From: Nostoc sp. NMS7
GTDB lineage: Bacteria; Cyanobacteriota; Cyanobacteriia; Cyanobacteriales; Nostocaceae
Assembly (NCBI RefSeq): GCF_017115085.1
Contig: NZ_JABXKJ010000270.1
Span: 1-64,000 of the forward strand
Length of the DNA stretch: 64,000 bases
Direction: 5' to 3'
The notes beneath the pieces were generated by a model. It was not told where the DNA came from. It was given only the letters and a program-made list of their open reading frames with translations, and did no database searches. Below are positions 36,785-46,231 of this stretch, one piece after another. The position numbers and the translations under genes are program-made. Numbering within the stretch: the stretch's first letter is position 1; every line of letters begins with the position of its first letter.

Positions 36785-37059
36785 AGGACTAGTATTTGAT
36801 TTTTGAAATGCACGTAGTAGACCCTCTAGGCTAAAATAGTGCATTAGACGTAGGTTGGGTGGAACGGAGCGCAACCCAACTGATTATCAGGATGTTGGCT
36901 TTGGCAAAGCCTCCAACGCCACTTGCTACAACGCTCTTAACCCGCGCAACGCAGTGGCTCCCCAACCGACAATTTTTTTGCAACATTCTAGCCAAGAGGG
37001 TCTACTACAAGACTACCGAGATTTTTTCAGAAATCAAATATGATTCCTATACCAGTCCT
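36785..37059. mobile_element. 275-bp MITE between cheB-like and cheR-like genes
   Basis: The ends AGGACTAGTATTTGATTTTT and AAATCAAATATGATTCCTAT..CCAGTCCT are inverted. A second inner pair is GTAGTAGACCCTCTAGGCTA and TAGCCAAGAGGGTCTACTAC. The core holds a GTAGGTTGGGTGGAACGGAG / CGCAACCCAAC repeat. No transposase is present and no clear target duplication was seen. Confidence 0.72.
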
Positions 37060-37167
37060 AACAACTGCCTCAGAATGAATTCTAAGGCTAATAGCTAAAG
37101 TCGTCTAAAGACGACTGAATAAAAAGACTTTTAATCTAAAATCGCAAATCTAAAATCCAAAATTGGT
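37060..37167. repeat. half copy of the GGCTAATAGCT hairpin element and AATCTAAAAT repeats
   Basis: 37085-37117 reads AGGCTAATAGCTAAAGTCGT then an AAAGACGACT stem, matching the left end of 18429-18552. It is followed by AATCTAAAATCGCAAATCTA-type tandem repeats directly before the cheR-like start. Confidence 0.65.
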
Positions 37168-39063
37168 ATGACTTCCGCAGAAATAAATCCCGAATTTGAA
37201 AATCTCCTGATTTATCTCAGACAAAACCGGGGATTTGATTTTACAGGCTATAAGCGCTCGACTTTGATGCGTCGGGTACAGAAGCGGATGCAGTCATTTA
37301 ACATAGAGAAGTTTGAAGAATATTTAGATTTTTTAGAAGTTCATCCAGAAGAATTCAATTATCTTTTCAACACTATCCTAATTAACGTTACCGCTTTTTT
37401 TCGAGATTCATCAGCTTGGGAATACATAGCAGAGCAAATACTGCCTAATCTGATTAGGAATAAAAAAACTTCTGACCAAATCCGCATCTGGAGCGCTGGC
37501 TGTGCTTCTGGGGAAGAAGCTTATACCCTGGCAATGTTGATGGCTGAAATGTTGGGAGCAGACGAATTTCGCCAACGAGTTAAAATCTACGCCACAGATG
37601 TAGATGAAGATGCTCTCAACCAGGCACGTCTTGCTGTGTATTCAGCAAAAGATATCCAGACAGTGCCAGATGAACTGCGGCAGAAATACTTTGAGGTTGC
37701 CGGCAAGTGCTATGTCTTCCGCCCAGACTTGCGCCGCTCAGTAATTTTTGGTCGCCACGATCTGCTTCAGGATGCGCCGATTTCGCGCTTAGATTTGCTG
37801 GTTAACCGCAATACATTAATGTATTTTAATTCTGAGACTCAAGGGCGAATTTTAGCCCGGTTTCATTTTGGATTAAATGATAATGGCTATCTGTTTTTGG
37901 GGAAAGCAGAGATGCTACTGATGCATTCTAATTTGTTTACGCCACTGGATTTAAAAAACCGGATATTTACTAAGATATCGTCGGTGAATATCCGCGATCG
38001 CCTCTTAATTATGGCAAATTCAGTAGATGAAGAATCTAGCAGCCGTTTGTCTCGACACCTCCGGCTGCGAGATATGGGTTTTGACACAGCACCAATCGCC
38101 CAATTAGTCATTGATATCAATGGCACTCTGATCATGATGAACGAGCAAGCGCGGAGTTTGTTCGCCCTTTCCACCAAAGATTTAGCCCGTCCCTTCCAGG
38201 ATTTAGAACTTTCCTATCGACCAGTTGAGTTGCGATCGCTAATTGAACAGGCTTATACTGAACGCCGCCCGATCACTCTGACAAATGTAGAGCGCCATTT
38301 GTCAAACACAGAAACCCAATATCTGGATGTGCAAATTACGCCTTTGCAAGAAACAGACACCAGTTTCTTAGGTGTCAGCATCGCCTTTGGTGATGTCACC
38401 CGTTACATTAAACTCCAAGAGGCGCTGCAACGCTCCCAACAGGAATTAGAAACTACCAACGAAGAACTACAATCTACTAATGAAGAATTAGAAACCACCA
38501 ACGAAGAACTACAATCTACTAATGAAGAATTAGAAACCACCAATGAAGAACTACAATCTACTAATGAAGAATTGGAGACGATGAATGAAGAGTTACAATC
38601 TACTAATGAAGAATTACAAACAATTAATTACGAACTGAGCGATCGCACCACAGAACTTAATCGCACTAACATTTTCCTGATCTCTATTCTCAGAAGTCTC
38701 CAAACTGGAATAGTGGTAATTGACAGCAGCTTTAAGATTTTAATTTGGAATTACATGGTAGAAGATTTATGGGGCTTACGAACTGATGAAGTTCTAGGAC
38801 AGTCTATCTTCAGCCTAGACATTGGGCTACCCGTCGAGCAGTTGCGATCGCCCATCCGCGAATCCCTATCGGGGAAAAAGCTTTTTCAAGAAATGATCCT
38901 CAATGCTACCAATCGTCGGGGTAGACAAATAAAATGTTATCTGGCAATTACTCCTCTGCTTGGGATTGAAATGCAGGGAGCAGTTTTGATGATGGCAGAT
39001 GTAGAGAGAGTCAATAGTATGATTTCTACTCAAGATATGGAGTCACGGCGGCACCAGGATTAA
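37168..39063 (+). CDS. CheR-type methyltransferase with coiled coil and PAS domains
   Basis: The 631-residue protein has an N-terminal CheR helical domain and a SAM-dependent methyltransferase (about 1-275; motif I WSAGCASGEEAYTLAM), a first PAS-like segment (about 305-420; MGFDTAPIAQLVIDINGTLI), a coiled coil (about 426-490) built from a tandem 14-residue unit (ELETTNEELQSTNE), and a second PAS domain (about 505-620). The usual N[PI]xxY-type catalytic stretch reads LLVNRNTLMYFN. With the CheB-like gene upstream it probably forms a non-chemotaxis methylation sensor module. Confidence 0.88.
   Translation: MTSAEINPEFENLLIYLRQNRGFDFTGYKRSTLMRRVQKRMQSFNIEKFEEYLDFLEVHPEEFNYLFNTILINVTAFFRDSSAWEYIAEQILPNLIRNKKTSDQIRIWSAGCASGEEAYTLAMLMAEMLGADEFRQRVKIYATDVDEDALNQARLAVYSAKDIQTVPDELRQKYFEVAGKCYVFRPDLRRSVIFGRHDLLQDAPISRLDLLVNRNTLMYFNSETQGRILARFHFGLNDNGYLFLGKAEMLLMHSNLFTPLDLKNRIFTKISSVNIRDRLLIMANSVDEESSSRLSRHLRLRDMGFDTAPIAQLVIDINGTLIMMNEQARSLFALSTKDLARPFQDLELSYRPVELRSLIEQAYTERRPITLTNVERHLSNTETQYLDVQITPLQETDTSFLGVSIAFGDVTRYIKLQEALQRSQQELETTNEELQSTNEELETTNEELQSTNEELETTNEELQSTNEELETMNEELQSTNEELQTINYELSDRTTELNRTNIFLISILRSLQTGIVVIDSSFKILIWNYMVEDLWGLRTDEVLGQSIFSLDIGLPVEQLRSPIRESLSGKKLFQEMILNATNRRGRQIKCYLAITPLLGIEMQGAVLMMADVERVNSMISTQDMESRRHQD
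38441..38630 (+). repeat. 42-bp tandem repeat encoding the coiled coil
   Basis: About four and a half near-identical copies of a 42-bp unit containing GAAGAACTACAATCTACTAA and GAAGAATTAGAAACCACCAA. Each encodes two heptads, so copy-number change would keep the coiled-coil register. Confidence 0.92.
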
Positions 39064-39116
39064 CTAGCGATCGCACTAGAATCATCTTTAACATTTAATA
39101 GAAATGTATTTATTAT

Positions 39117-39317
39117 TTAGCCGATTGTTTCTTTTCTAATTTCTTCAATATCTTGCCAAAATTCTGCTCTTCTTACATTTTTTAGAGACTCTTGGCGTTC
39201 TTTTGTATAATTACCAGAACCCCAACCCATTTCTTGTAAAAAGCGAATTGTGTCAAGTTGTCCCAACTCTTTAACTAAGGCTTGATAACCTTTTGTGCGT
39301 AATTCAATGAGTGTCAT
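39117..39317 (-). CDS. small protein partner of PIN-domain gene
   Basis: A 66-residue protein (MTLIELRTKGYQALVKELGQ...) whose start lies inside the 3' end of the PIN gene, so the two are translationally coupled; five more residues are possible upstream (ATG 39332). The helical N-terminus (LDTIRFLQEMGWGSGNYTKE) is recognisable from other cyanobacteria, where it also accompanies PIN genes. An antitoxin role is inferred from the position only. The pair is AT-rich and without HIP1 sites. Confidence 0.65.
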   Translation of the reverse strand: MTLIELRTKGYQALVKELGQLDTIRFLQEMGWGSGNYTKERQESLKNVRRAEFWQDIEEIRKETIG

Positions 39318-39789
39318 TTTCATCATCTCCATTTAATAGAAAAGTATTCATTAACCAAGTAACAGGGTTTTCTAATTTAACTTGTAATATATTACTATAT
39401 TTAATTGCTTTTTTGAGTAATCTATCATCAGTTGTTAATAATATATCTATTTTAGCAGATTCAGCACAAGCGACATGAAAAGAATCATAAAGACTAAACC
39501 CTAACTTCTCTAATTCTTGGGAACGTTTATCTATTTGTTCATTTAAAATTATTTGAGAATTAACTAACTTTAATAGTTCTCTAATTTCTTTGAATTTATC
39601 AAGATTAGTCATTTTTCTTAACTCTGCTTCAATAGCTTCGCTACTGACTAATTTATATTTTCCTGATTTAACCTGCTTTAAAATTTTAAGAACTGCTTCA
39701 CCTTCTAAACGATTTCTATCATAACTCCAATCATCAAAAGGGCGATTTAAACAACAAACATCAAGATAAATAAAATAAGATTTGCTCAC
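39304..39789 (-). CDS. PIN-domain protein (probable toxin or RNase)
   Basis: I take GTG 39789 as start: it overlaps the stop of the WD40 fragment (GTGA), and the residues before it are WD40 sequence in another frame. The 161-residue product begins VSKSYFIYLDVCCLNRPFDD (first PIN Asp) and keeps the Glu-containing VSSEAIEAEL, the SLYDSFHVACAES region (conserved D) and LLTTDDRLLKKA. The acidic cluster suggests an intact Mg2+-dependent RNase. The overlapping small gene downstream is the likely antitoxin. Confidence 0.75.
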   Translation of the reverse strand: MSKSYFIYLDVCCLNRPFDDWSYDRNRLEGEAVLKILKQVKSGKYKLVSSEAIEAELRKMTNLDKFKEIRELLKLVNSQIILNEQIDKRSQELEKLGFSLYDSFHVACAESAKIDILLTTDDRLLKKAIKYSNILQVKLENPVTWLMNTFLLNGDDENDTH

Positions 39790-39948
39790 TCTATATCTTC
39801 TCCTTCCAACCGCAGGAAATGAACACGCCCTGATGTGTCTCCTGCTATAATCATGAATCCATCTGGGGAAATAGCACAACAATTTATAGGACTGTCACCA
39901 GTAAAAGTAGAGATTGCCTTTCCTGTTTCCAAATCCCACAGCCTCCCT
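39786..39948 (-). pseudogene. C-terminal WD40 repeat fragment
   Basis: On the minus strand the frame reads RLWDLETGKAISTFTGDSPI, then NCCAISPDGFMIIAGDTSGR and ends RLEGEDIE. This is the last WD40 blade of a larger protein. The sequence turns into miaE on the other strand near 39950, so the rest of the WD40 gene has been lost by a rearrangement. Confidence 0.75.
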
Positions 39949-39957
39949 ATGGCAGGG

Positions 39958-40383
39958 GTTTAAAAACTCAAGTACGCCCCAAAGAACCTGAACAATTTCT
40001 GGATTCCTTACTAGTCACTGGTTTAATTGAAGCTCGCTCTCATGAACGCCTGGGACTATTAGCTGCTCACTGCCCAGAGGCAGAGTTAGCAAAATTTTAT
40101 TGTGAGTTAGGACTTACGCAAAATGACACGCGCTCTGGGACAATTCATGTAGACGAAGGCTGACCGCAGGGTATCGCCCCTAAAAAGAAAATCACGGTTT
40201 CGGCTATTGTTTGCGTAAGTCCTGTGAGTTAATGGCATCCGAAGCGCGTCACTACGGTATATATTGGGTTTTAGCTGCTACTTACTTCGACAAAGAAATT
40301 GTCATGCAACAGCTTGATCAATTAGCAATTGTCGAAAGTGAGTTGCTGGCGACTTTGCACCCAGAACCTAGAATTCACAGTTA
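39958..40383 (+). pseudogene. miaE: MiaE-like tRNA hydroxylase fragment interrupted by a MITE
   Basis: The plus-strand frame starts abruptly (LKTQVRPKEPEQFLDSLLVT), continues GLIEARSHERLGLLAAHCPE and AELAKFYCEL, is cut by a 115-bp MITE, and resumes MASEARHYGIYWVLAATYFD to the stop at 40383. MiaE hydroxylates ms2i6A in tRNA; the EARSHERLGLL and EARHYGIYW motifs carry ferritin-like iron ligands. The first part of the gene (about 75 residues) is missing at the junction with the WD40 fragment. Confidence 0.8.
40109..40223. mobile_element. MITE copy 2, with target duplication in miaE
   Basis: A 115-bp element with ends AGGACTTACGCAAA / TTTGCGTAAGTCCT. It is flanked by perfect direct repeats GTGAGTT (40102-40108 and 40224-40230). 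Removing the element and one repeat restores the miaE reading KFYCELMASEARHY. Confidence 0.93.
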
Positions 40384-40402
40384 GTAGACTAACCCAACAG
40401 AT

Positions 40403-40807
40403 ATGAAGCTTCAGTTAACACACCTGAGACTACTTGTCTCCAACTACAAAGATTCTTTTCTGTTCTACCGGGATTTGCTGAAATTTGATGTCGATTGGGG
40501 CGATGAAGATAGCGGATATGCTGAGTTTAATACCGGATATCTCAAGCTGGGTTTGTTCAAAAAGGAATTAATGGCTGAAGTAGTCCCAAGAATCGAACAG
40601 CCTTCATACGTTGCCAATCGAGATAAAATTGTCTTGATTTTCGCAGTCGATAACGTGGATGAGGTCTATGAGCAACTAAAAGATCACAATGCGATCGTTG
40701 TGACTCAACCACAAGATCGCCCAGCCTGGGGAATCCGCACAGCTCATTTTCGCGATCCTGATGGCAATCTCATCGAAATCTACAACAATCTCGGAATTAT
40801 CAGTTAA
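40403..40807 (+). CDS. VOC (glyoxalase/bleomycin-resistance fold) protein
   Basis: The 134-residue protein has two beta-alpha-beta-beta-beta modules: MKLQLTHLRLLVSNYKDSFL with FYRDLLKFDV, and IVLIFAVDNVDEVYEQLKDH with HFRDPDGNLIEIYNNL. The metal-binding pattern (His7 and the terminal Glu) is compatible with a dioxygenase-like or lactoylglutathione-lyase-like enzyme, but many members only bind ligands. The function is unassigned. Confidence 0.82.
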   Translation: MKLQLTHLRLLVSNYKDSFLFYRDLLKFDVDWGDEDSGYAEFNTGYLKLGLFKKELMAEVVPRIEQPSYVANRDKIVLIFAVDNVDEVYEQLKDHNAIVVTQPQDRPAWGIRTAHFRDPDGNLIEIYNNLGIIS

Positions 40808-40912
40808 AGATGACTTTTTTCAGTACTGGCAGAATTCACGCCTTGAGAGTACCGCCTGAAATCGACTCTGCCAGAAAAGCTATTTGCTGGGTAAATTGGA
40901 ATATAGATATAG

Positions 40913-41452
40913 ATGCGGAAAAATTTTCTGTGTAAACTTGACCAGCAAATGGTGATGAAAAACTATTATCAAGATTTTATAATTCGTGATTGGGTGGAAA
41001 GCGATCGCACTAGAGCCGCCGAAGTCATCAGTTATGTATTATCAGAATACGGTCTAGGTTGGGAACCAAAGGGCGCTGACCGAGATGTGTTGCAAGTAGA
41101 GGAATATTATTTAGCCACTGGGGGAGAGTTTTGGGTAATTGAACACCAAAGCCAGTTAGTAGGTACTGGAGCATACTATCCTATACAGCGTGGCGAAAAA
41201 GCTGTAGAAATCCGCAAAATGTATCTTTTGCCCAGCATTAGGGGTTTGGGACTGGGGAAATATTTGTTACAACAGCTAGAAGTAGCGATCGCAGCGCGTG
41301 GTTTTGGGCAAATTTGGATTGAAACCGCCAGCGTTTTGGTGGAAGCAGTCAAGCTATATGAAAGCAACGGCTACACTCCAGCAACAAAAGTAGAAACGCC
41401 AAGGTGCGACCGCGTGTATGTTAAGTCACTGCACAAGAGTTATGAAGTTTGA
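40913..41452 (+). CDS. GNAT N-acetyltransferase
   Basis: Up to 179 residues; the start may be ATG 40913, 40949 or 40955 (MKNYYQDFIIRDWVESDRTR), since no start has a strong ribosome binding site. The acetyl-CoA motif is KMYLLPSIRGLGLGKYLLQQ, preceded by the strand WVIEHQSQLVGTGAYYPI and followed by IWIETASVLVEAVKLYESNG. The substrate is unknown. It is followed by repeat DNA and comF on the same strand. Confidence 0.82.
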   Translation: MRKNFLCKLDQQMVMKNYYQDFIIRDWVESDRTRAAEVISYVLSEYGLGWEPKGADRDVLQVEEYYLATGGEFWVIEHQSQLVGTGAYYPIQRGEKAVEIRKMYLLPSIRGLGLGKYLLQQLEVAIAARGFGQIWIETASVLVEAVKLYESNGYTPATKVETPRCDRVYVKSLHKSYEV

Positions 41453-41521
41453 ACTCCTAACTCCTGTACAGACGCGATTAATCGCGTCTCTGCTGCTAAC
41501 TTCTAACTCCTAACTCCTAAA
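41453..41521. repeat. TAACTCC heptamers and AGACGCGATTAATCGCGTCT palindrome
   Basis: The whole gap between the GNAT gene and comF consists of AACTCCT-type heptamers on either side of a third copy of the palindrome described at 23309-23356. Confidence 0.85.
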
Positions 41522-42199
41522 ATGCACACTTGGATTAAAAATCTCACAGGCTTACTCAATCTTTTTCTCCAATCCCATTGCCCCCTATGTCAACGCGCAA
41601 CTTCCCAAGAATTCTGTCAGAACTGCACCAGACAACTGCAAAAATGTCAACGGAAAGACCCGATTTCTCTATGGCAAGAGCCAATACCAGTGTTTGGCTG
41701 GGGGGAGTATATTGGCCCGGTGAAACGGGCGATCGCGGCGATGAAATACGAAAATCAACCCCAAATAGCTCGTCCTTTAGGTCAATGGTTAGGAGAAGCA
41801 TGGTTGTTAAATTCACCGAGGCGAGATAGCCGGGCTGTGGTAGTTCCCATCCCACTTCACCCTAGCAAACAAAAGCAACGTAAATACAATCAAGCCGCAC
41901 TGATAGCACAAAGCTTCTGCGAAATAACTGGATTAAAATTGAAACTAAACGGTTTAGCAAGAGTGCGAGAAACTGAAGCGCAGTTTGGTTTGTCGGTATC
42001 TAAACGAGAAAAAAACTTGGATAAAGCTTTTGCTGTTGGGCAAGAATTTCGCGATCGTCCTCCAAATGTCCCAGTGCTGTTAGTTGACGACATTTATACT
42101 ACTGGTGCTACTGCCAGGTCTGCTGTGCAAACACTTCGTCAGCATGGAATTGCAGTTTTAGGATTAGTAGCAGTAGCCACTACGGTTAAAGACGGATAA
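41522..42199 (+). CDS. comF: ComF family phosphoribosyltransferase-like protein
   Basis: A 225-residue protein with the N-terminal zinc-finger of ComF (HCPLCQRATSQEFCQNC) and a C-terminal PRTase fold with the PRPP loop VLLVDDIYTTGATARSA. The middle VVVPIPLHPSKQKQRKYNQA is also typical. ComF is needed for DNA uptake in competent bacteria, and cyanobacteria use it with type IV pili; whether this strain is competent is unknown. The start lies directly after repeat DNA. Confidence 0.9.
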   Translation: MHTWIKNLTGLLNLFLQSHCPLCQRATSQEFCQNCTRQLQKCQRKDPISLWQEPIPVFGWGEYIGPVKRAIAAMKYENQPQIARPLGQWLGEAWLLNSPRRDSRAVVVPIPLHPSKQKQRKYNQAALIAQSFCEITGLKLKLNGLARVRETEAQFGLSVSKREKNLDKAFAVGQEFRDRPPNVPVLLVDDIYTTGATARSAVQTLRQHGIAVLGLVAVATTVKDG

Positions 42200-42285
42200 A
42201 TCAAGAATTAATGGGCAAGCTTTGGCAGAGAATCATATAAATTGACCGAATTACTCTATTTTTGGGGAAAAATTGCTTGAAATGT

Positions 42286-42741
42286 ATGAATAAAGTTTTT
42301 GAGGCAGGTTTAAAACAACTGATTATCATTCCTGCCACATTGCTGGCAATAGGCATAAGTACAAGCGCAGCTTTTGCTCAAAATAAGTTGTATAGTCCAA
42401 TCCCTTTATCTAGCAGTAGTGAAATTACTGATAGCCTCTCAGACAAAGACATTCCTACAGGTCAAGGTGGGTTTGCCCGTGATTACACAGTGAAGTTAGA
42501 GAAGGGCGATAATTTAGCAGTTGACCTGTCATCAGAAAACTTTGACACCATGATCATACTGCTGGCACCTGATGGTTCGACTTTGGCAGAAAATGATGAT
42601 GGCCCTGATGGTACTAGTAATTCCCTACTATTTACTCGCATCGTCGAGACAGGGAATTATGTTATTCGTGTCCGGTCTTTTGGGGAAACTGGGGTTGGGG
42701 CTTTTAAACTCAAGGTGACAAAGTTGCAACCGATTAAATGA
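42286..42741 (+). CDS. exported protein with PPC (pre-peptidase C-terminal) domain
   Basis: A 151-residue protein from ATG 42286 with a signal peptide (QLIIIPATLLAIGISTSAAFA, about 10-31). The PPC domain (about 55-145) reads GFARDYTVKLEKGDNLAVDL, DTMIILLAPDGSTLAENDD and GNYVIRVRSFGETGVGAFKL. Such domains are beta-sandwiches often attached to secreted proteases; here the domain stands alone, so its role is unknown. Confidence 0.8.
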   Translation: MNKVFEAGLKQLIIIPATLLAIGISTSAAFAQNKLYSPIPLSSSSEITDSLSDKDIPTGQGGFARDYTVKLEKGDNLAVDLSSENFDTMIILLAPDGSTLAENDDGPDGTSNSLLFTRIVETGNYVIRVRSFGETGVGAFKLKVTKLQPIK

Positions 42742-42744
42742 AAT

Positions 42745-42821
42745 GAGCATGGGGCATGGGGCATGGGGCATTGGGCATGGATTATTTTCCTCATCCCCCT
42801 TATCCCCCTCATCCCCACATC
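42745..42821. repeat. GGGGCAT / CCCTTAT short tandem repeats
   Basis: GCATGGGGCATGGGGCATGG followed by TCATCCCCCTTATCCCCCTC arrays fill the space between the convergent PPC-protein and cobS genes. Confidence 0.8.
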
Positions 42822-43595
42822 TTAAAAAACGGTTAGCAGGCAGAGAAATAAGGCTTCAGTCCACTCAACGACTGCGCCGTAGGTATCTCCAGTGTGTCCG
42901 CCTAATTTGTGGTTGAACCATACACCAGTTAAAGTGGCGATCGCACTTCCAGCGACTATCATTGTCAGTGCGAGAAATAACTGCTGTTTATCTATCAGCC
43001 AAAGTAAACCACTCAAACCAAACAACAAAAATAATCCCGGTAACAAATCTTTGTAAGAACGAATCGCTTGTTTGTGAAATGCACCTTTACCAGTTGGTTT
43101 CAGATAAGGATATCGTGCGATCGCTAGCTGTTGTCCCCAGCGTCCCCAGCCACAAGCAGCCATCAGCAATAACCAACGGTTTTCTGGCATATCTGTCAAA
43201 GCTGTTATTTTCAGTGTCACCAAGGCGATCGCTGTCATTGCCCCAAATGCACCTGTAGCACTATCTGCCATCACCTCCAGTCGCCGATCTGGGTCGCCCA
43301 CTGCCAAACCATCGGCAGTATCCATTGCCCCATCTAAGTGTAGTCCTCCAGTTATGGCAATCCAAACACTTACTACCAAAGCACTACGAGTTAACACTGC
43401 CATACCAATGTAACCCATCCCGGTATCTAGTAATCCTAAAATTCCCCCAATTATCAACCCTACAAGCGAAGCAAGACGCGCCACTCCCCGAAAGTCCAAT
43501 CCGTTCAAATACGGCATTGGAATAGTAGTGTAAAATATAATACTAGCTGCCAACTTTAACAGCAGCTTTTTCCACCACTGTTGCTGTTTCGTCAT
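42822..43595 (-). CDS. cobS: adenosylcobinamide-GDP ribazoletransferase
   Basis: A 257-residue integral membrane enzyme that joins alpha-ribazole to adenosylcobinamide-GDP in the last steps of cobalamin synthesis. The signature [20 protein letters not shown] lies near residues 84-103, and several hydrophobic segments follow. The C-terminal [20 protein letters not shown] is also family-typical. No cobalamin riboswitch was recognised upstream. It is a single gene. Confidence 0.92.
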   Translation of the reverse strand: MTKQQQWWKKLLLKLAASIIFYTTIPMPYLNGLDFRGVARLASLVGLIIGGILGLLDTGMGYIGMAVLTRSALVVSVWIAITGGLHLDGAMDTADGLAVGDPDRRLEVMADSATGAFGAMTAIALVTLKITALTDMPENRWLLLMAACGWGRWGQQLAIARYPYLKPTGKGAFHKQAIRSYKDLLPGLFLLFGLSGLLWLIDKQQLFLALTMIVAGSAIATLTGVWFNHKLGGHTGDTYGAVVEWTEALFLCLLTVF

Positions 43596-43971
43596 CTGAA
43601 TTACATTAATATTTGGTTAATTGCTGGATAATAGTTTAATTTCGGTACAAGCGACATAAGCGGACTTTAAAGCTTTAGATAAGATTTACTTCATATTAGA
43701 AATTCTCACTGAAAATTTTGTTATCCTGATCTAAGTGGTAACTAAATACAGCTTAGTTATTTTTTATACAAAAGAATGTGATTTAGGAAATTACAATTCC
43801 ATCAGCGATCAAAATTTGAGTTTTGTATTTGTTAATTAAAAACTTACTCCAAATTAATTAGACGATTGCCCCACAAAATTGATATTTTTTTAAATGTGGG
43901 AGTAAGCAAGCTATTCAATTATGACAGTTTAGCTATGTTGTCACTCTCCTTAGCTCAATCGCTATTTTCCT
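43596..43971. other. divergent intergenic region
   Basis: About 375 AT-rich bases between cobS and the conserved gene at 43972. No gene, repeat or riboswitch was recognised; promoters of both genes must lie here. Confidence 0.5.
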
Positions 43972-44424
43972 ATGAGTCACCATCTACCCGACATCAGGAT
44001 ACCAGCCCCGTGCATTATTAACACGGGCATCATTGTAAATAAGCTCGACATCCGGCGATTGCTGACAGATTTAGGTCGAGTCCACTACATCTACACCCAA
44101 GAAGATAAGGTACTGAGCGAGGGTGAAGGGGATGTGATGGAAGTTTTTGCTAATCCGCAAAGGTCTACTTTAGTGGCTAACCATGCGCTATATTTGAATG
44201 TTTGTAGTTTTGATTACTTGGAATTAAAACAGTCGTCGCAACAAGAAACCTATTTTGATTTGATGCAGGATGGGGTTTGTCTGCGGTTGATTCCCCGCTC
44301 AACCCCTTTACAAGAGCGACGAGAGCGAAACTTCAATGTCAGCGCCATAGAAGCGATGATGGAGCAAGTACTCTCAGCTAGGTGGGATGCAGAAATTGAC
44401 GATGACTGTTCTGATTCTTTCTAA
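43972..44424 (+). CDS. conserved cyanobacterial protein of unknown function
   Basis: A 150-residue soluble protein beginning MSHHLPDIRIPAPCIINTGI. It contains RSTLVANHALYLNVCSFDYL and ends in an acidic tail (DAEIDDDCSDSF). No domain is recognised and no membrane segment is present. It lies upstream of tgt on the same strand, with 258 bases between, so they may be separate units. Confidence 0.6.
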   Translation: MSHHLPDIRIPAPCIINTGIIVNKLDIRRLLTDLGRVHYIYTQEDKVLSEGEGDVMEVFANPQRSTLVANHALYLNVCSFDYLELKQSSQQETYFDLMQDGVCLRLIPRSTPLQERRERNFNVSAIEAMMEQVLSARWDAEIDDDCSDSF

Positions 44425-44637
44425 ATAACAATTATTCCAGTATATACTCGTAAAGTTGGTAACTAAGTTAGTCGTGAGTGCTTAAGTGTTCATTAAACCT
44501 CAATTACCAGTTTTTATGTTTGTCCATAATTTAGCCAAATAATCTTAATTTTGCCCTAATACCATTTGGTTTTATGGCTGCTAGTTATGGATTTCTGAAA
44601 CTCTTTACCGATTAGCGTCTCACAATCCAAAATCTAA

Positions 44638-45831
<1,194 letters not shown>

Positions 45832-45909
45832 CCAATGACTAAGACCCAAACCATGTTAAAATATATCTCAATTATGAAAGCTGTGTTGGATAGGTGGATT
45901 TAAACAAAC

Positions 45910-46047
45910 ATGGAAGCAGCACTTTTATTAGCAAAACTGCCTGAAGCTTACCAAATCTTCGATCCTTTGGTAGACGTTCTCCCAGTCATCCCTGTATTCT
46001 TCTTGTTGCTTGCTTTCGTTTGGCAAGCAGCCGTGGGATTTAGGTAA
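45910..46047 (+). CDS. psbK: photosystem II protein PsbK
   Basis: A 45-residue peptide, [20 protein letters not shown] then [20 protein letters not shown] and AVGFR. The N-terminal eight or so residues are removed in mature PsbK, leaving KLPEAY at the N-terminus. One membrane helix is present. PsbK binds near CP43 at the edge of the PSII core. TAGGTGG lies 15 bases upstream and a strong terminator follows. Confidence 0.95.
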
Positions 46048-46069
46048 GTTAATCATTTTTGAATTTATA

Positions 46070-46100
46070 GGACAGGTAGTTTACCTGTCTTATTTTTTTG
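46070..46100 (+). terminator. rho-independent terminator after psbK
   Basis: The stem GACAGGTA / TACCTGTC with a 3-nt loop is followed by TTATTTTTTT, 23 bases after the psbK stop codon. Confidence 0.9.
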
Positions 46101-46231
46101 TGACACCATATTTGATAAAATTAATATTTATTAATATTTTGTAATGAATTAAGATAATAAATAAGATATGAATCAAGCTATGTCAATATGAAGCCTTGAA
46201 AGCCAAGCTTAGAGTCAAGGAGGAAACAGTT

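Noticed and set aside
43596-43971. Cobalamin riboswitch before cobS
   Set aside because: No B12-box-like sequence or long structured leader was recognised on the minus strand.
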